Source: Streptomyces deccanensis
GTDB taxonomy: Bacteria > Actinomycetota > Actinomycetes > Streptomycetales > Streptomycetaceae
Length of the DNA stretch: 64,000 nt
Direction: 5' to 3'
NCBI RefSeq assembly: GCF_022385335.1
Contig: NZ_CP092431.1
Span: forward strand, 3,782,001 to 3,846,000
Shown in pieces: positions 1 through 8,991 of the stretch. Under the pieces are notes generated by a model, which saw only the letters and a list, made by a program, of their open reading frames with translations, was not told the DNA's origin and ran no database searches. Positions within the stretch are counted from its first letter, which is position 1. Each line of letters starts with the position of its first letter. The position numbers and the translations under genes were made by a program.

Positions 1-528
1 GCCCGGGAGGGAACCGGGGCGGCCGAGGTGCGGGGTGGAGTTCAGCAGGCCGAAGACCGAGTGCACGGCGGAGCGGGCGGCCGCCTCCGTGAGGCCGCCG
101 TGGACCTCGCGCAGCACCTGCACCCACAGCTCGACGTACTGGCGCTGGAGCTGGCGCACCAGCTTGCGGTCGCTGTCGCGGAGGCGGTCCAGCTCGCGGT
201 CGTGCAGGGTGATCAGGGGGCGGTCGTCCAGGGCGAAGTCGATGTGCCCCTCGATGAGGGAGTCGAGGACCGCCTCGGCGGGCCCCCCGTCGGCCTCCGC
301 CAGCCGCCGCTCGGCGCCCCTGAGGAGCTGTTCGCTGATGCCCACCAGCAGCTCGGCGAGCATCGCGTCCTTGCCGGCGAAGTGCCGGTAGAGACCGGGA
401 CCGCTGATACCCACGGCGGCGCCTATCTCGTCGACACCGACGCCATGGAAGCCACGCTCGGCGAAGAGCCGCGCGGCCTCCTTGAGGATCTGCTCGCGAC
501 GGGTGGGGGCGTCGGTTCTGGTGGTCAT
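1..528 (-). CDS. TetR-family transcriptional regulator (3' end outside window)
   Basis: The reading frame starts at the ATG ending at 528 and runs open to the window edge, so the C-terminus is missing. Residues about 10-55 form a TetR helix-turn-helix (EQILKEAARLFAERGF ... GISGPGLYRHFAGKDAML); the rest is the helical ligand-binding domain. It is divergent from the accD1-accA1-hmgL-acdH operon, with two matching 16-bp inverted repeats in the 86-bp gap, so it is probably the repressor of that leucine/isovalerate catabolism operon and of itself. The ligand is likely an acyl-CoA intermediate, but that is inference from the neighbours. Confidence 0.9.
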   Translation of the reverse strand, partial: MTTRTDAPTRREQILKEAARLFAERGFHGVGVDEIGAAVGISGPGLYRHFAGKDAMLAELLVGISEQLLRGAERRLAEADGGPAEAVLDSLIEGHIDFALDDRPLITLHDRELDRLRDSDRKLVRQLQRQYVELWVQVLREVHGGLTEAAARSAVHSVFGLLNSTPHLGRPGSLPG

Positions 529-550
529 GAGAGCAATTCTAGACAGGGAG

Positions 551-566
551 GTTAGCGGTCGTTAAC
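551..566. promoter_or_regulatory. candidate TetR operator, copy 1
   Basis: GTTAGCGGTCGTTAAC, an inverted repeat with GTTA/TAAC ends, between the divergent TetR gene and accD1. It matches the second copy at 580-595 (pattern GTTARCGNYCRTTAAC). The centres are 29 bp apart, close to three helical turns, as expected for two TetR dimers on one face of the DNA. Confidence 0.65.
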
Positions 567-579
567 CTGGAGGAAATGC

Positions 580-595
580 GTTAACGCTCATTAAC
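580..595. promoter_or_regulatory. candidate TetR operator, copy 2
   Basis: GTTAACGCTCATTAAC, the second copy of the inverted repeat at 551-566. It lies 19 bp upstream of the accD1 start codon, where bound protein would block the promoter or early transcript. Confidence 0.65.
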
Positions 596-614
596 AAGGT
601 GAGGGGTTCGCAGG

Positions 615-2231
615 ATGCACGAGGCACCGGAGCTTCACAGCGCGGCAGACCCCGCGTCGGAAGCCTGGCGGGCCAACGAGGAGGCCCACCGCGCGCTGGT
701 GGACGAGCTGCGCGGCAAGCTCGCCGCCGCCCGGCTCGGCGGCGGCGAGAAGGCGCGCGCCCGGCACACCGCGCGCGGCAAGCTGCTGCCGCGCGACCGG
801 GTCGACACCCTCCTCGACCCCGGCTCCCCCTTCCTGGAGCTGGCGCCGCTGGCCGCCGACGGGATGTACGAGGGGCAGGCACCGGCGGCGGGGGTGATCG
901 CCGGGATCGGCCGGGTCGGCGGGCGCGAGTGCGTCGTCGTCGCCAACGACGCCACCGTCAAGGGCGGCACCTACTACCCGATGACGGTGAAGAAGCACCT
1001 GCGCGCGCAGGAGGTGGCCCTGGAGAACCGGCTGCCCTGCCTCTACCTCGTCGACTCCGGCGGCGCCTTCCTGCCGATGCAGGACGAGGTCTTCCCCGAC
1101 CGTGAGCACTTCGGCCGGATCTTCTACAACCAGGCGCGGATGTCGGGCGCGGGCATCCCGCAGATCGCCGCCGTCCTGGGCTCGTGCACGGCGGGCGGCG
1201 CGTACGTCCCCGCCATGAGCGACGAGGCCGTGATCGTCCGGGGGCAGGGCACGATCTTCCTGGGCGGCCCGCCGCTGGTGAAGGCCGCCACCGGCGAGGT
1301 CGTCACCGCCGAGGAACTGGGCGGCGGCGAGGTCCACTCCCGGATCTCCGGCGTCACCGACCACCTCGCGGAGAACGACGCCCACGCCCTGCGGATCGTG
1401 CGGACCATCGTCTCCACCCTGCCCGCCCGGGGCCCGCTGCCCTGGTCGGTCGAACCTGCCGTCGAGCCCAAGGTCGACCCGTACACGCTGTACGGCGCGG
1501 TGCCGGTCGACTCCCGCACCCCGTACGACGTCCGCGAGGTCATCGCGCGCGTGGTCGACGGTTCGCGCTTCGCCGAGTTCAAGGCGGAGTTCGGGCAGAC
1601 CCTCGTCACCGGCTTCGCCCGGATCCACGGGCACCCGGTCGGGATCGTCGCCAACAACGGCATCCTGTTCTCCGAGTCCGCCCAGAAGGGCGCCCACTTC
1701 ATCGAGCTGTGCGACCAGCGCGGCATCCCGCTGGTCTTCCTGCAGAACATCTCCGGCTTCATGGTCGGCCGGGACTACGAGGCCGGGGGCATCGCCAAGC
1801 ACGGCGCCAAGATGGTGACGGCGGTGGCCTGCACCCGCGTCCCCAAGCTGACGGTCGTCGTCGGCGGCTCGTACGGCGCGGGCAACTACTCGATGTGCGG
1901 CCGGGCGTACTCGCCGCGCTTCCTGTGGATGTGGCCCAACGCCAAGATCTCCGTGATGGGCGGCGAGCAGGCCGCGTCCGTCCTCGCGACGGTGAAGCGG
2001 GACCAGCTGGAGGCACGGGGGGACTCCTGGCCCGCCGAGGACGAGGAGGCGTTCAAGGCCCCGATCCGCGCCCAGTACGAGCGCCAGGGCAACGCCTACT
2101 ACGCCACCGCCCGGCTCTGGGACGACGGGGTCATCGACCCCCTCGACACCCGGCAGGTCCTGGGCCTCGCCCTGACCGCCTGTGCCAACGCGCCGCTGGG
2201 CGACCCCCAGTTCGGCGTCTTCCGGATGTGA
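615..2231 (+). CDS. accD1: acyl-CoA carboxylase beta subunit (methylcrotonyl-CoA carboxylase type)
   Basis: 538 aa carboxyltransferase subunit with the two crotonase-like halves of the family: the N-terminal half has [16 protein letters not shown] and [15 protein letters not shown], the C-terminal half has [15 protein letters not shown] and [16 protein letters not shown]. It transfers carboxylate from biotin to an acyl-CoA. The adjacent biotin-carrying subunit, HMG-CoA lyase and acyl-CoA dehydrogenase point to 3-methylcrotonyl-CoA in leucine breakdown rather than propionyl-CoA. The start is the ATG after GCAGG. First gene of a tight operon, 13 nt from accA1. The symbol follows S. coelicolor usage and is from memory. 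Confidence 0.92.
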   Translation: MHEAPELHSAADPASEAWRANEEAHRALVDELRGKLAAARLGGGEKARARHTARGKLLPRDRVDTLLDPGSPFLELAPLAADGMYEGQAPAAGVIAGIGRVGGRECVVVANDATVKGGTYYPMTVKKHLRAQEVALENRLPCLYLVDSGGAFLPMQDEVFPDREHFGRIFYNQARMSGAGIPQIAAVLGSCTAGGAYVPAMSDEAVIVRGQGTIFLGGPPLVKAATGEVVTAEELGGGEVHSRISGVTDHLAENDAHALRIVRTIVSTLPARGPLPWSVEPAVEPKVDPYTLYGAVPVDSRTPYDVREVIARVVDGSRFAEFKAEFGQTLVTGFARIHGHPVGIVANNGILFSESAQKGAHFIELCDQRGIPLVFLQNISGFMVGRDYEAGGIAKHGAKMVTAVACTRVPKLTVVVGGSYGAGNYSMCGRAYSPRFLWMWPNAKISVMGGEQAASVLATVKRDQLEARGDSWPAEDEEAFKAPIRAQYERQGNAYYATARLWDDGVIDPLDTRQVLGLALTACANAPLGDPQFGVFRM

Positions 2232-2244
2232 GGGGGAGCTGACA

Positions 2245-4188
2245 GTGAGCATGTTCGACACGGTCCTCGTGGCCAACCGGGGCGAGATCGCCGTCCGCGT
2301 CATCCGTACGCTGCGGTCGCTGGGCGTCAGCTCCGTCGCCGTGTACTCCGACGCGGACGCCGACGCCCGGCACGTCCGGGAGGCCGACATGGCGGTACGG
2401 ATCGGCCCGCCGCCGGCGGCGGAGAGCTATCTGTCGGTGGAGCGGCTGCTGGAGGCCGCCGCCCGCACCGGCGCCCAGGCCGTCCACCCCGGGTACGGCT
2501 TCCTCGCGGAGAACGCCGCGTTCGCGCGGGCCTGCGCCGACGCGGGCCTCGTCTTCATCGGTCCCCCCGCCGACGCCATCTCCCTCATGGGCGACAAGAT
2601 CCGCGCCAAGGAGACGGTACGGGCGGCCGGGGTGCCGGTGGTGCCGGGCTCCAGCGGCAGCGGTCTGACCGACGGCCAACTCGCCGACGCGGCACGGGAG
2701 ATCGGCATGCCGGTGCTGCTGAAGCCCAGCGCGGGCGGCGGCGGCAAGGGCATGCGGCTGGTCCGGGACGCGGCCGTGCTGGGCGACGAGATCGCCGCCG
2801 CGCGGCGCGAGGCCCGCGCCTCCTTCGGTGACGACACCCTGCTCGTGGAGCGGTGGATCGACCGGCCCCGGCACATCGAGATCCAGGTCCTCGCCGACGG
2901 CCACGGCAATGTGATCCACCTCGGCGAGCGCGAGTGCTCGCTCCAGCGGAGGCACCAGAAGGTCATCGAGGAGGCGCCCAGCGTCCTGCTGGACGAGGCC
3001 ACGCGCGCGGCGATGGGCGAGGCGGCGGTGGAGGCGGCCCGCTCCTGCGGCTACCGGGGCGCGGGCACCGTGGAGTTCATCGTGCCGGGCGACGACCCGT
3101 CCTCGTACTACTTCATGGAGATGAACACCCGCCTCCAGGTGGAGCACCCGGTCACCGAACTGGTCACCGGCCTGGACCTGGTGGAGTGGCAGCTGCGGGT
3201 CGCGGCGGGCGAGCGGCTGCCGTTCGGGCAGGAGGACGTCCGGCTGACGGGGCACGCGATCGAGGCCCGCGTCTGCGCGGAGGACCCCGCCCGCGGGTTC
3301 CTGCCGTCCGGCGGCACGGTGCTGCGGCTGCGCGAGCCCCAGGGCGACGGCGTCCGCACGGACTCCGGCCTCAGTGAGGGCACGGAGGTCGGCTCGCTGT
3401 ACGACCCGATGCTGTCCAAGGTCATCGCGTACGGCCCCGACCGCGCGACCGCGCTCAGGAAGCTCCGGGCGGCCCTCGCGGACACGGTGACCCTGGGCGT
3501 GCAGACCAATGCGGGGTTCCTGCGGCGGCTGCTGGCCCATCCGGACGTGGTGAAGGGCGAGTTGGACACCGGGCTCGTCGAGCGGGTGGTGGACGACCTG
3601 GTCTCCACGGACGTACCGGAGGAGGTGTACGAGGCGGCGGCGGCCGTACGGCTGGAGGCTCTGCGTCCGCGCGACGAGGGCTGGACCGACCCCTTCTCGG
3701 TGCCGAGCGGCTGGCGGATGGGGGGCACGGGGTTCACGAGGCCCGTCGGCTTCCCGCTGCGGGTGCAGGACCCCGTGGAGTACGTCCCGCGCGGCACCCA
3801 CACCGTCACGGACGACCGGGTCACCGTCACCCTCGACGGCGTCCGGCACACCTTCCACCGCGCCGCCGACTGGATCGGCCGCGACGGCGACGCCTGGCAC
3901 GTGCGGGACCACGACCCGGTGGCCGCGTCCCTCACGCAGGCCGCCCACGCCGGCGCCGACTCGCTCACCGCGCCCATGCCCGGCACGGTGACCGTGGTGA
4001 AGGTCGCCGTGGGGGACGAAGTCGCCGCCGGACAGAGCCTGTTGGTGGTGGAGGCGATGAAGATGGAGCACGTCGTCTCCGCCCCGCACGCCGGCACGGT
4101 CGCCGAGCTGGACGTCACGCCGGGCACCACGGTCGCCATGGACCAGGTGCTGGCCGTGATCGCACCCCACGAGGAGGTGGCGCGGTGA
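2245..4188 (+). CDS. accA1: acyl-CoA carboxylase alpha subunit: biotin carboxylase plus biotin carrier
   Basis: 647 aa. Domains in order: biotin carboxylase N-domain ([16 protein letters not shown]), ATP-grasp ([41 protein letters not shown]), biotin carboxylase C-domain, a linker, and a C-terminal biotinyl domain with EAMKM, biotinylated lysine near residue 606. It carboxylates biotin with ATP and bicarbonate for the AccD1 partner. GTG at 2245 is chosen because GGGGGAG sits 6 nt upstream; the ATG at 2251 would be too far. The stop overlaps the next start, so translation is coupled. Confidence 0.93.
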   Translation: MSMFDTVLVANRGEIAVRVIRTLRSLGVSSVAVYSDADADARHVREADMAVRIGPPPAAESYLSVERLLEAAARTGAQAVHPGYGFLAENAAFARACADAGLVFIGPPADAISLMGDKIRAKETVRAAGVPVVPGSSGSGLTDGQLADAAREIGMPVLLKPSAGGGGKGMRLVRDAAVLGDEIAAARREARASFGDDTLLVERWIDRPRHIEIQVLADGHGNVIHLGERECSLQRRHQKVIEEAPSVLLDEATRAAMGEAAVEAARSCGYRGAGTVEFIVPGDDPSSYYFMEMNTRLQVEHPVTELVTGLDLVEWQLRVAAGERLPFGQEDVRLTGHAIEARVCAEDPARGFLPSGGTVLRLREPQGDGVRTDSGLSEGTEVGSLYDPMLSKVIAYGPDRATALRKLRAALADTVTLGVQTNAGFLRRLLAHPDVVKGELDTGLVERVVDDLVSTDVPEEVYEAAAAVRLEALRPRDEGWTDPFSVPSGWRMGGTGFTRPVGFPLRVQDPVEYVPRGTHTVTDDRVTVTLDGVRHTFHRAADWIGRDGDAWHVRDHDPVAASLTQAAHAGADSLTAPMPGTVTVVKVAVGDEVAAGQSLLVVEAMKMEHVVSAPHAGTVAELDVTPGTTVAMDQVLAVIAPHEEVAR

Positions 4189-5141
4189 GCCTGCCCATGA
4201 CGGTCCCCGAGCCCGGCCTCCCCACCCGCGTCCGCGTCCACGAGGTCGGCGCCCGCGACGGCCTGCAGAACGAGAAGTCGACCGTGCCGACGGAGGTGAA
4301 GGCGGAGTTCGTGCGCCGCCTCGCCGACGCGGGCCTGACGACGATCGAGGCGACGAGCTTCGTGCACCCCAAGTGGGTGCCCCAACTGGCCGACGCGGAG
4401 GCCCTGTTCCCGCTCGTGAGCGACCTGCCGGTGGCCCTCCCCGTGCTCGTCCCCAACGAGCGCGGCCTCGACCGCGCCCTCACGCTCGGCGCCCGCCGGA
4501 TCGCCGTCTTCGCCAGCGCCACCGAGTCCTTCGCCAAGGCCAACCTCAACCGCACGGTCGACGAGGCGCTGGCGATGTTCGCACCGGTCGTCGACCGGGC
4601 GAAGGCGGAGGGCGCGCACGTCCGCGGCTACCTCTCCATGTGCTTCGGCGACCCCTGGGAGGGCGCGGTCCCGATCCCCCAGGTCACCCGGGTCTGCCGC
4701 GCCCTGCTCGACATGGGCTGCGACGAACTCAGCCTCGGCGACACGATCGGGGTGGCGACCCCCGGGCATGTCCGGGCACTGCTGACCGCACTCACCGAGG
4801 ACGTCCCCGTCGAGACCCTGGGCGTGCACTTCCACGACACCTACGGCCAGGCCCTCGCCAACACCTACGCGGCGCTCCAGCACGGCGTCACCACCGTGGA
4901 CGCCTCCGCGGGCGGACTCGGCGGCTGCCCGTACGCGAAGTCCGCCACCGGAAACCTCGCCACCGAAGACCTCGTGTGGATGCTGCGCGGACTCGGCATC
5001 GACACCGGGGTCGACCTCGGCCGCCTCGTCGCCACCAGCGCGTGGATGGCCGGACACCTGGGCCGACCCAGCCCGTCCCGCACCGTACGAGCCCTGTCCC
5101 ACGAGGACGCCGAGGGCCACGAGGACCCCAAGGAGCAGTGA
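4185..5141 (+). CDS. hmgL: hydroxymethylglutaryl-CoA lyase
   Basis: 318 aa TIM-barrel lyase. Family motifs are present: [11 protein letters not shown] near the N-terminus (metal and substrate site), [26 protein letters not shown] with metal-binding histidines, and the flexible catalytic cysteine loop [15 protein letters not shown]. It cleaves HMG-CoA to acetoacetate and acetyl-CoA, the last step of leucine catabolism. The GTG start overlaps the accA1 stop by 4 nt (GTGA), and acdH follows 5 nt later. The loop reads KSATGN where many homologues have GATGN, a mild variation. Confidence 0.92.
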   Translation: MSLPMTVPEPGLPTRVRVHEVGARDGLQNEKSTVPTEVKAEFVRRLADAGLTTIEATSFVHPKWVPQLADAEALFPLVSDLPVALPVLVPNERGLDRALTLGARRIAVFASATESFAKANLNRTVDEALAMFAPVVDRAKAEGAHVRGYLSMCFGDPWEGAVPIPQVTRVCRALLDMGCDELSLGDTIGVATPGHVRALLTALTEDVPVETLGVHFHDTYGQALANTYAALQHGVTTVDASAGGLGGCPYAKSATGNLATEDLVWMLRGLGIDTGVDLGRLVATSAWMAGHLGRPSPSRTVRALSHEDAEGHEDPKEQ

Positions 5142-5146
5142 CGTCC

Positions 5147-6307
5147 ATGAACCACCGCCTCTCCCCCGAGCTGGAAGAACTCCGCCGTACGGTGGAGGAG
5201 TTCGCGCACGAGGTCGTCGCGCCCAAGATCGGCGACTTCTACGAGCGGCACGAGTTCCCGTACGAGATCGTGCGCGAGATGGGCCGCATGGGGATGTTCG
5301 GACTGCCGTTCCCCGAGGAGTACGGCGGCATGGGCGGCGACTATCTGGCGCTGGGCATCGCGCTGGAGGAGCTGGCCCGGGTGGACTCGTCCGTGGCGAT
5401 CACCCTGGAGGCCGGGGTCTCCCTGGGCGCGATGCCGATCCATCTCTTCGGCACCCCGGCGCAGAAGGAGGAGTGGCTGCCGCGGCTGTGCTCCGGCGAG
5501 ATGCTGGGCGCGTTCGGCCTCACCGAGCCCGACGGCGGCTCGGACGCGGGAGCCACCCGGACGACGGCCCGGCTCGACGAGGCGACGAACGAATGGGTCA
5601 TCAACGGCAGCAAGTGCTTCATCACCAACTCGGGCACGGACATCACGGGCCTGGTCACGGTCACGGCGGTCACCGGCCGCACCCCGGAGGGCAAGCCGCT
5701 GATCTCCTCGATCATCGTCCCGTCCGGCACGCCGGGCTTCACGGTGGCCGCCCCGTACTCCAAGGTCGGCTGGAACGCCTCCGACACCCGTGAGCTGTCC
5801 TTCGCGGACGTCCGGGTCCCGGCGGAGAACCTCCTCGGCGAACAGGGCCGCGGCTACGCCCAGTTCCTGCGCATCCTCGACGAGGGCCGGATCGCCATCT
5901 CGGCGCTCGCCACGGGGCTCGCGCAGGGGTGTGTGGACGAGTCGGTGAAGTACGCGAAGGAGCGGCACGCCTTCGGCCGGCCGATCGGCGCCAACCAGGC
6001 GATCCAGTTCAAGATCGCCGACATGGAGATGAAGGCCCACACGGCCCGCCTCTCCTGGCGCGACGCCGCCTACCGCCTCGTCGCCGGCGAACCCTTCAAG
6101 AAGGAGGCGGCCCTGGCGAAGCTGTACTCCTCCACCGTCGCCGTCGACAACGCCCGCGACGCCACCCAGATCCACGGCGGCTACGGCTTCATGAACGAGT
6201 ACCCGGTCGCCCGCATGTGGCGCGACTCCAAGATCCTGGAGATCGGCGAGGGCACGAGCGAGGTGCAACGCATGCTGATCGCGCGGGAGTTGGGGCTGGT
6301 CGGCTGA
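5147..6307 (+). CDS. acdH: acyl-CoA dehydrogenase (isovaleryl/branched-chain type)
   Basis: 386 aa flavoprotein with the three acyl-CoA dehydrogenase domains: N-terminal helical, central beta (FGLTEPDGGSDAGAT; WVINGSKCFITNSGT) and C-terminal helical (RHAFGRPIGANQAIQFKIADM; QIHGGYGFMNEYPV). The catalytic glutamate lies in GEGTSEVQR at about residue 368. It oxidises acyl-CoA to enoyl-CoA with FAD. Last gene of the operon, so isovaleryl-CoA or 2-methylbutyryl-CoA is the likely substrate. The ATG follows AAGGAG by about 10 nt. A strong hairpin at 6382-6410 ends the operon. The symbol is that used for the Streptomyces homologue. Confidence 0.93.
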   Translation: MNHRLSPELEELRRTVEEFAHEVVAPKIGDFYERHEFPYEIVREMGRMGMFGLPFPEEYGGMGGDYLALGIALEELARVDSSVAITLEAGVSLGAMPIHLFGTPAQKEEWLPRLCSGEMLGAFGLTEPDGGSDAGATRTTARLDEATNEWVINGSKCFITNSGTDITGLVTVTAVTGRTPEGKPLISSIIVPSGTPGFTVAAPYSKVGWNASDTRELSFADVRVPAENLLGEQGRGYAQFLRILDEGRIAISALATGLAQGCVDESVKYAKERHAFGRPIGANQAIQFKIADMEMKAHTARLSWRDAAYRLVAGEPFKKEAALAKLYSSTVAVDNARDATQIHGGYGFMNEYPVARMWRDSKILEIGEGTSEVQRMLIARELGLVG

Positions 6308-6381
6308 TCGCCGTCGATCGACAGCCTACGTTCGAATGATGGCCGGATCCAGGCGATGACAGCTCGGCTCCGGCACCCTCC

Positions 6382-6410
6382 CACCCGGCTCGCCGTCCGC
6401 GAGCCGGGTG
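6382..6410 (+). terminator. hairpin after acdH
   Basis: A perfect 12-bp stem, CACCCGGCTCGC against GCGAGCCGGGTG, with a 5-nt loop, 75 bp after the acdH stop. It has no long T tract, as is usual for Streptomyces terminators. The rest of the 366-bp gap to desE (6308-6673) holds no supported gene, only this hairpin and the iron box at 6602-6620. Confidence 0.75.
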
Positions 6411-6601
6411 CCGCTTTGCCCCATATGAGGACCCCACGAGACCACTTGGAGCCTCCTGCACATCAGCGATGCGGCCCACTGATTTAGATCTCAACAACAC
6501 CCCTGGCGGCCAACTGGCCTTGGATTCACAGGGAAGTCAAAGATTAGGGCAGAGGTGGAGGTGGGCATTCCACTACCTGGAACCACCTGCTGGACAATCG
6601 G

Positions 6602-6620
6602 TGAGGTTAGGCTAACCTAC
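6602..6620. promoter_or_regulatory. iron box (DmdR1/IdeR-type operator) of desE
   Basis: TGAGGTTAGGCTAACCTAC, a 19-bp near-palindrome matching the DtxR-family iron-box pattern TTAGGTTAGGCTNACCTAA, 53 bp upstream of desE. In Streptomyces these sites bind DmdR1-Fe(II), which represses siderophore genes when iron is plentiful. Confidence 0.88.
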
Positions 6621-6673
6621 CTTCGAACTCACCCTCGGGCGGTACTCCGCCCCGTTCGAAAGTAGCCATACAC

Positions 6674-7726
6674 ATGTCCAACGCCAGAGCCGCCCACCTC
6701 ACCCGCCGTGGCATCCTCGCCGCCGGTGGCGCACTCGGCCTCGGTGCCGTGCTCGCCGCCTGCGGGGACGAGAACGCGACGAGCGGCAGCACTGGCTCCG
6801 ACAAGGAGACGGCTGCCGCCAAGTCCGGCCCCTGGTCGTTCAAGGACGACCGCGGCGAGACCGCCAAGACCGACAAGGTCCCCTCGAACATCGTCGCCTT
6901 CGTCGGTGTCGCCGCCGCGCTCCACGACTACGGCGTCGGCGTCAAGGGCGTCTTCGGCCCCACCAAGACGACCGACGGCAAGGCCGACGTCCAGGCCGGC
7001 GACCTCGACATCAGCAAGGTCACCATCCTCGGCAACGTCTGGGACGAGTTCAACGTCGAGAAGTACGCCGCCCTCGCCCCCGACGTCCTCATCACCACGA
7101 TGTTCGACGACGCCGGCACCCTCTGGTACGTGCCCGAGGCCTCGAAGGACAAGATCGCCAAGCTCGCGCCGAGCGTCGGCATCTCCGCGTACGACCGCCA
7201 GCTGACCGAGCCGCTGCAGCGCGTGCTGGAGCTGGCCAAGTCCCTCGGCGCGGACACGGAGTCCGAGAAGGTCACCGCCGCCAAGAAGCGGTTCGAGGAC
7301 GCGGCCGCCCGGCTGCGCGCGGCCACCAAGGCCAAGCCCGACATCAAGGTGCTCGCCGGCTCCGCCAGCCAGGACATCTTCTACGTGTCCGGCTCGAACC
7401 TCTCCATCGACCTGGAGTACTTCAAGGCCCTCGGCGTGAACTTCGTCGAGCCGAGCGCCGCCGCGCTGAAGGCCAGCGGCGGCTGGTTCGAGAACCTCAG
7501 CTGGGAGAACGTCGACAAGTACGACGCGGACGTCATCATCATGGACAACCGCACCTCCGCGATCCAGCCGGACGCGATCGAGGAGGCGACGTGGAAGAAG
7601 CTTCCCGCGGTGAAGGCCGGTCAGGTCATCGGGCGCAACCCCGAGCCGATCCTGTCCTACGACAAGTGCGCGCCGCTTCTCGAGGAGCTGGCCGAGGCGA
7701 TCGAGAAGGCGAAGAAGGTCAGTTGA
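6674..7726 (+). CDS. desE: ferrioxamine-binding lipoprotein of an iron ABC importer
   Basis: 350 aa. The N-terminus has twin arginines (LTRRGILAAGG) and a lipobox ending LAAC, so it is a Tat-exported lipoprotein with the mature Cys near residue 33. The remainder is a class III periplasmic-binding-protein fold for Fe-siderophores (motifs PSNIVAFVGVAAAL; APDVLITTMFD; YDADVIIMDNR). It captures ferrioxamine at the outer membrane face and passes it to a permease encoded elsewhere. An iron box precedes it, and desF and desABCD follow. Confidence 0.92.
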   Translation: MSNARAAHLTRRGILAAGGALGLGAVLAACGDENATSGSTGSDKETAAAKSGPWSFKDDRGETAKTDKVPSNIVAFVGVAAALHDYGVGVKGVFGPTKTTDGKADVQAGDLDISKVTILGNVWDEFNVEKYAALAPDVLITTMFDDAGTLWYVPEASKDKIAKLAPSVGISAYDRQLTEPLQRVLELAKSLGADTESEKVTAAKKRFEDAAARLRAATKAKPDIKVLAGSASQDIFYVSGSNLSIDLEYFKALGVNFVEPSAAALKASGGWFENLSWENVDKYDADVIIMDNRTSAIQPDAIEEATWKKLPAVKAGQVIGRNPEPILSYDKCAPLLEELAEAIEKAKKVS

Positions 7727-7766
7727 GGCTGAGGCCGTGGGTCGACTGCGGCTCCGGTGGGACTCC

Positions 7767-7886
7767 TCGCGCAGTTCCCCGCGCCCCTAAAGCCCAGGCC
7801 CTGCGGGCCTGAAAGACCACGGCCCTGCGGGCCTGAAAAGCACGGGGCGCAGCCCCTGCTTTTCAGGGGCGCGGGGAACTGCGCGA
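7767..7886. repeat. large intergenic inverted-repeat element between desE and desF
   Basis: Perfect 22-bp arms at 7767-7788 (starting TCGCGCAGTTCCCCGCGCCC) and 7865-7886 (its exact reverse complement) flank nested smaller hairpins: CAGGCCCTGCGGGCCTG, then CTGAAAAGCA...GGGGC against GCCCC.GCTTTTCAG. A 17-bp direct repeat (GGCCCTGCGGGCCTGAA) occurs twice inside. From memory, sequences of this type recur between genes throughout Streptomyces genomes. No transposase is present. Confidence 0.85.
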
Positions 7887-7960
7887 CCAGCCCCCACCCA
7901 CCCGCACCCGACAACGCACCCACAACCCCACACGCTCCCGCCCCCTATCCAGGAGCCCCC

Positions 7961-8818
7961 ATGACGACGGCCGTAGCCGCCCCCTTCCGTTTCTTCTCTC
8001 TTCAGGTCGTGCGGACGGAGCGGCTGGGGCCGTCCTACGTGCGCGTCACGTTCGCGGGGGACGATCTGCGGCTCTTCCACTCCGACGGCAGGGACCAGTC
8101 GCTGTCGTTGTTCCTGCCGCATCCCGGGCAGCACGTCCCGGCCGTCCCCTACGAGTTGGGCGACGGCTGGTGGCAGGCGTGGCGGGAGCTGCCGGACGAC
8201 GTGCGGGCGGTGATGCGTTCGTACACCCTGCGGGGGCTGCGGCGCGACCCGCGCGGCGACACCGTCGAGATCGACATCGACTTCGTGCTGCACGGCGTGG
8301 AGCCGGGGGCCGCCGTGCCCGCCGGGCCCGCCTCGCGGTGGGCGTCCCAGGCCGCTCCCGGCGACCGGGTCGTCCTGCTCGGGCCCGCGATCGCCGACAA
8401 CCGCGCGATCCGATTCCGGCCGCCCGCGGACGCCGATCTGGTGCTGATCTGGGCTGACGACACGGCGTTGCCGGCCGCCTCGGCGATCCTGGAGTCGCTG
8501 CCGGCCGGCACCCCGGCCCGGGTGTGGCTGGAGGCCCACCGCGCCGGGGACATCCAGGACCTGACGACCGCGGCCGACGCCGAGATCACCTGGCTGGTGC
8601 GGAGCGAGGGGGCGCCGCCCGCCCTCGACACCATCCGCGCCGCGCAACTCCCCTCCGCCGAGCTGCCGTACGCCTGGATCGCCGGCGAGTCCGGCCGCGT
8701 GAAGGAGCTGCGCCGCCATCTCGTGCGCGAGCGCGGGCTCGACAAGCGGCGCGTCACCTTCGTCGGGTACTGGCGTGAGGGTCTGACGGAGGAGCAGTTG
8801 CGGGAGCGCGGCGAGTAG
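7961..8818 (+). CDS. desF: siderophore-interacting FAD protein (ferri-siderophore reductase)
   Basis: 285 aa member of the SIP/ViuB family. The N-terminal FAD-binding barrel has the diagnostic RSYTLRGLRRD near residue 85; the C-terminal half is the NAD(P)H-binding-like domain (LIWADDTALPAASAILESL; AWIAGESGRVKELRRHL; KRRVTFVGYWREG). It is expected to reduce Fe(III)-ferrioxamine in the cytoplasm and release iron. Start ATG 7961 follows AGGAG. It is separated from desE by the inverted-repeat element and from desA by an iron box. Confidence 0.9.
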   Translation: MTTAVAAPFRFFSLQVVRTERLGPSYVRVTFAGDDLRLFHSDGRDQSLSLFLPHPGQHVPAVPYELGDGWWQAWRELPDDVRAVMRSYTLRGLRRDPRGDTVEIDIDFVLHGVEPGAAVPAGPASRWASQAAPGDRVVLLGPAIADNRAIRFRPPADADLVLIWADDTALPAASAILESLPAGTPARVWLEAHRAGDIQDLTTAADAEITWLVRSEGAPPALDTIRAAQLPSAELPYAWIAGESGRVKELRRHLVRERGLDKRRVTFVGYWREGLTEEQLRERGE

Positions 8819-8898
8819 TCGGCTCGCCGCGAGAGATCGGAACCTGAGTCGCTGAAGTGACCACAGTCACGGAAGGGGCTGGATTTCCCGCAAGTCAA

Positions 8899-8917
8899 TT
8901 AGGTTAGGCTTACCTAA
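8899..8917. promoter_or_regulatory. iron box (DmdR1/IdeR-type operator) of desABCD
   Basis: TTAGGTTAGGCTTACCTAA, an almost perfect copy of the 19-bp DtxR-family consensus, 74 bp upstream of desA. It makes the biosynthetic operon iron-repressed. Confidence 0.95.
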
Positions 8918-8991
8918 GTTGGACGACGTGATGTCACCCCCCCACTCACCTCTCCGTCCCACCCGGACCGCCCCGCTCGGAGGACCTCCCC

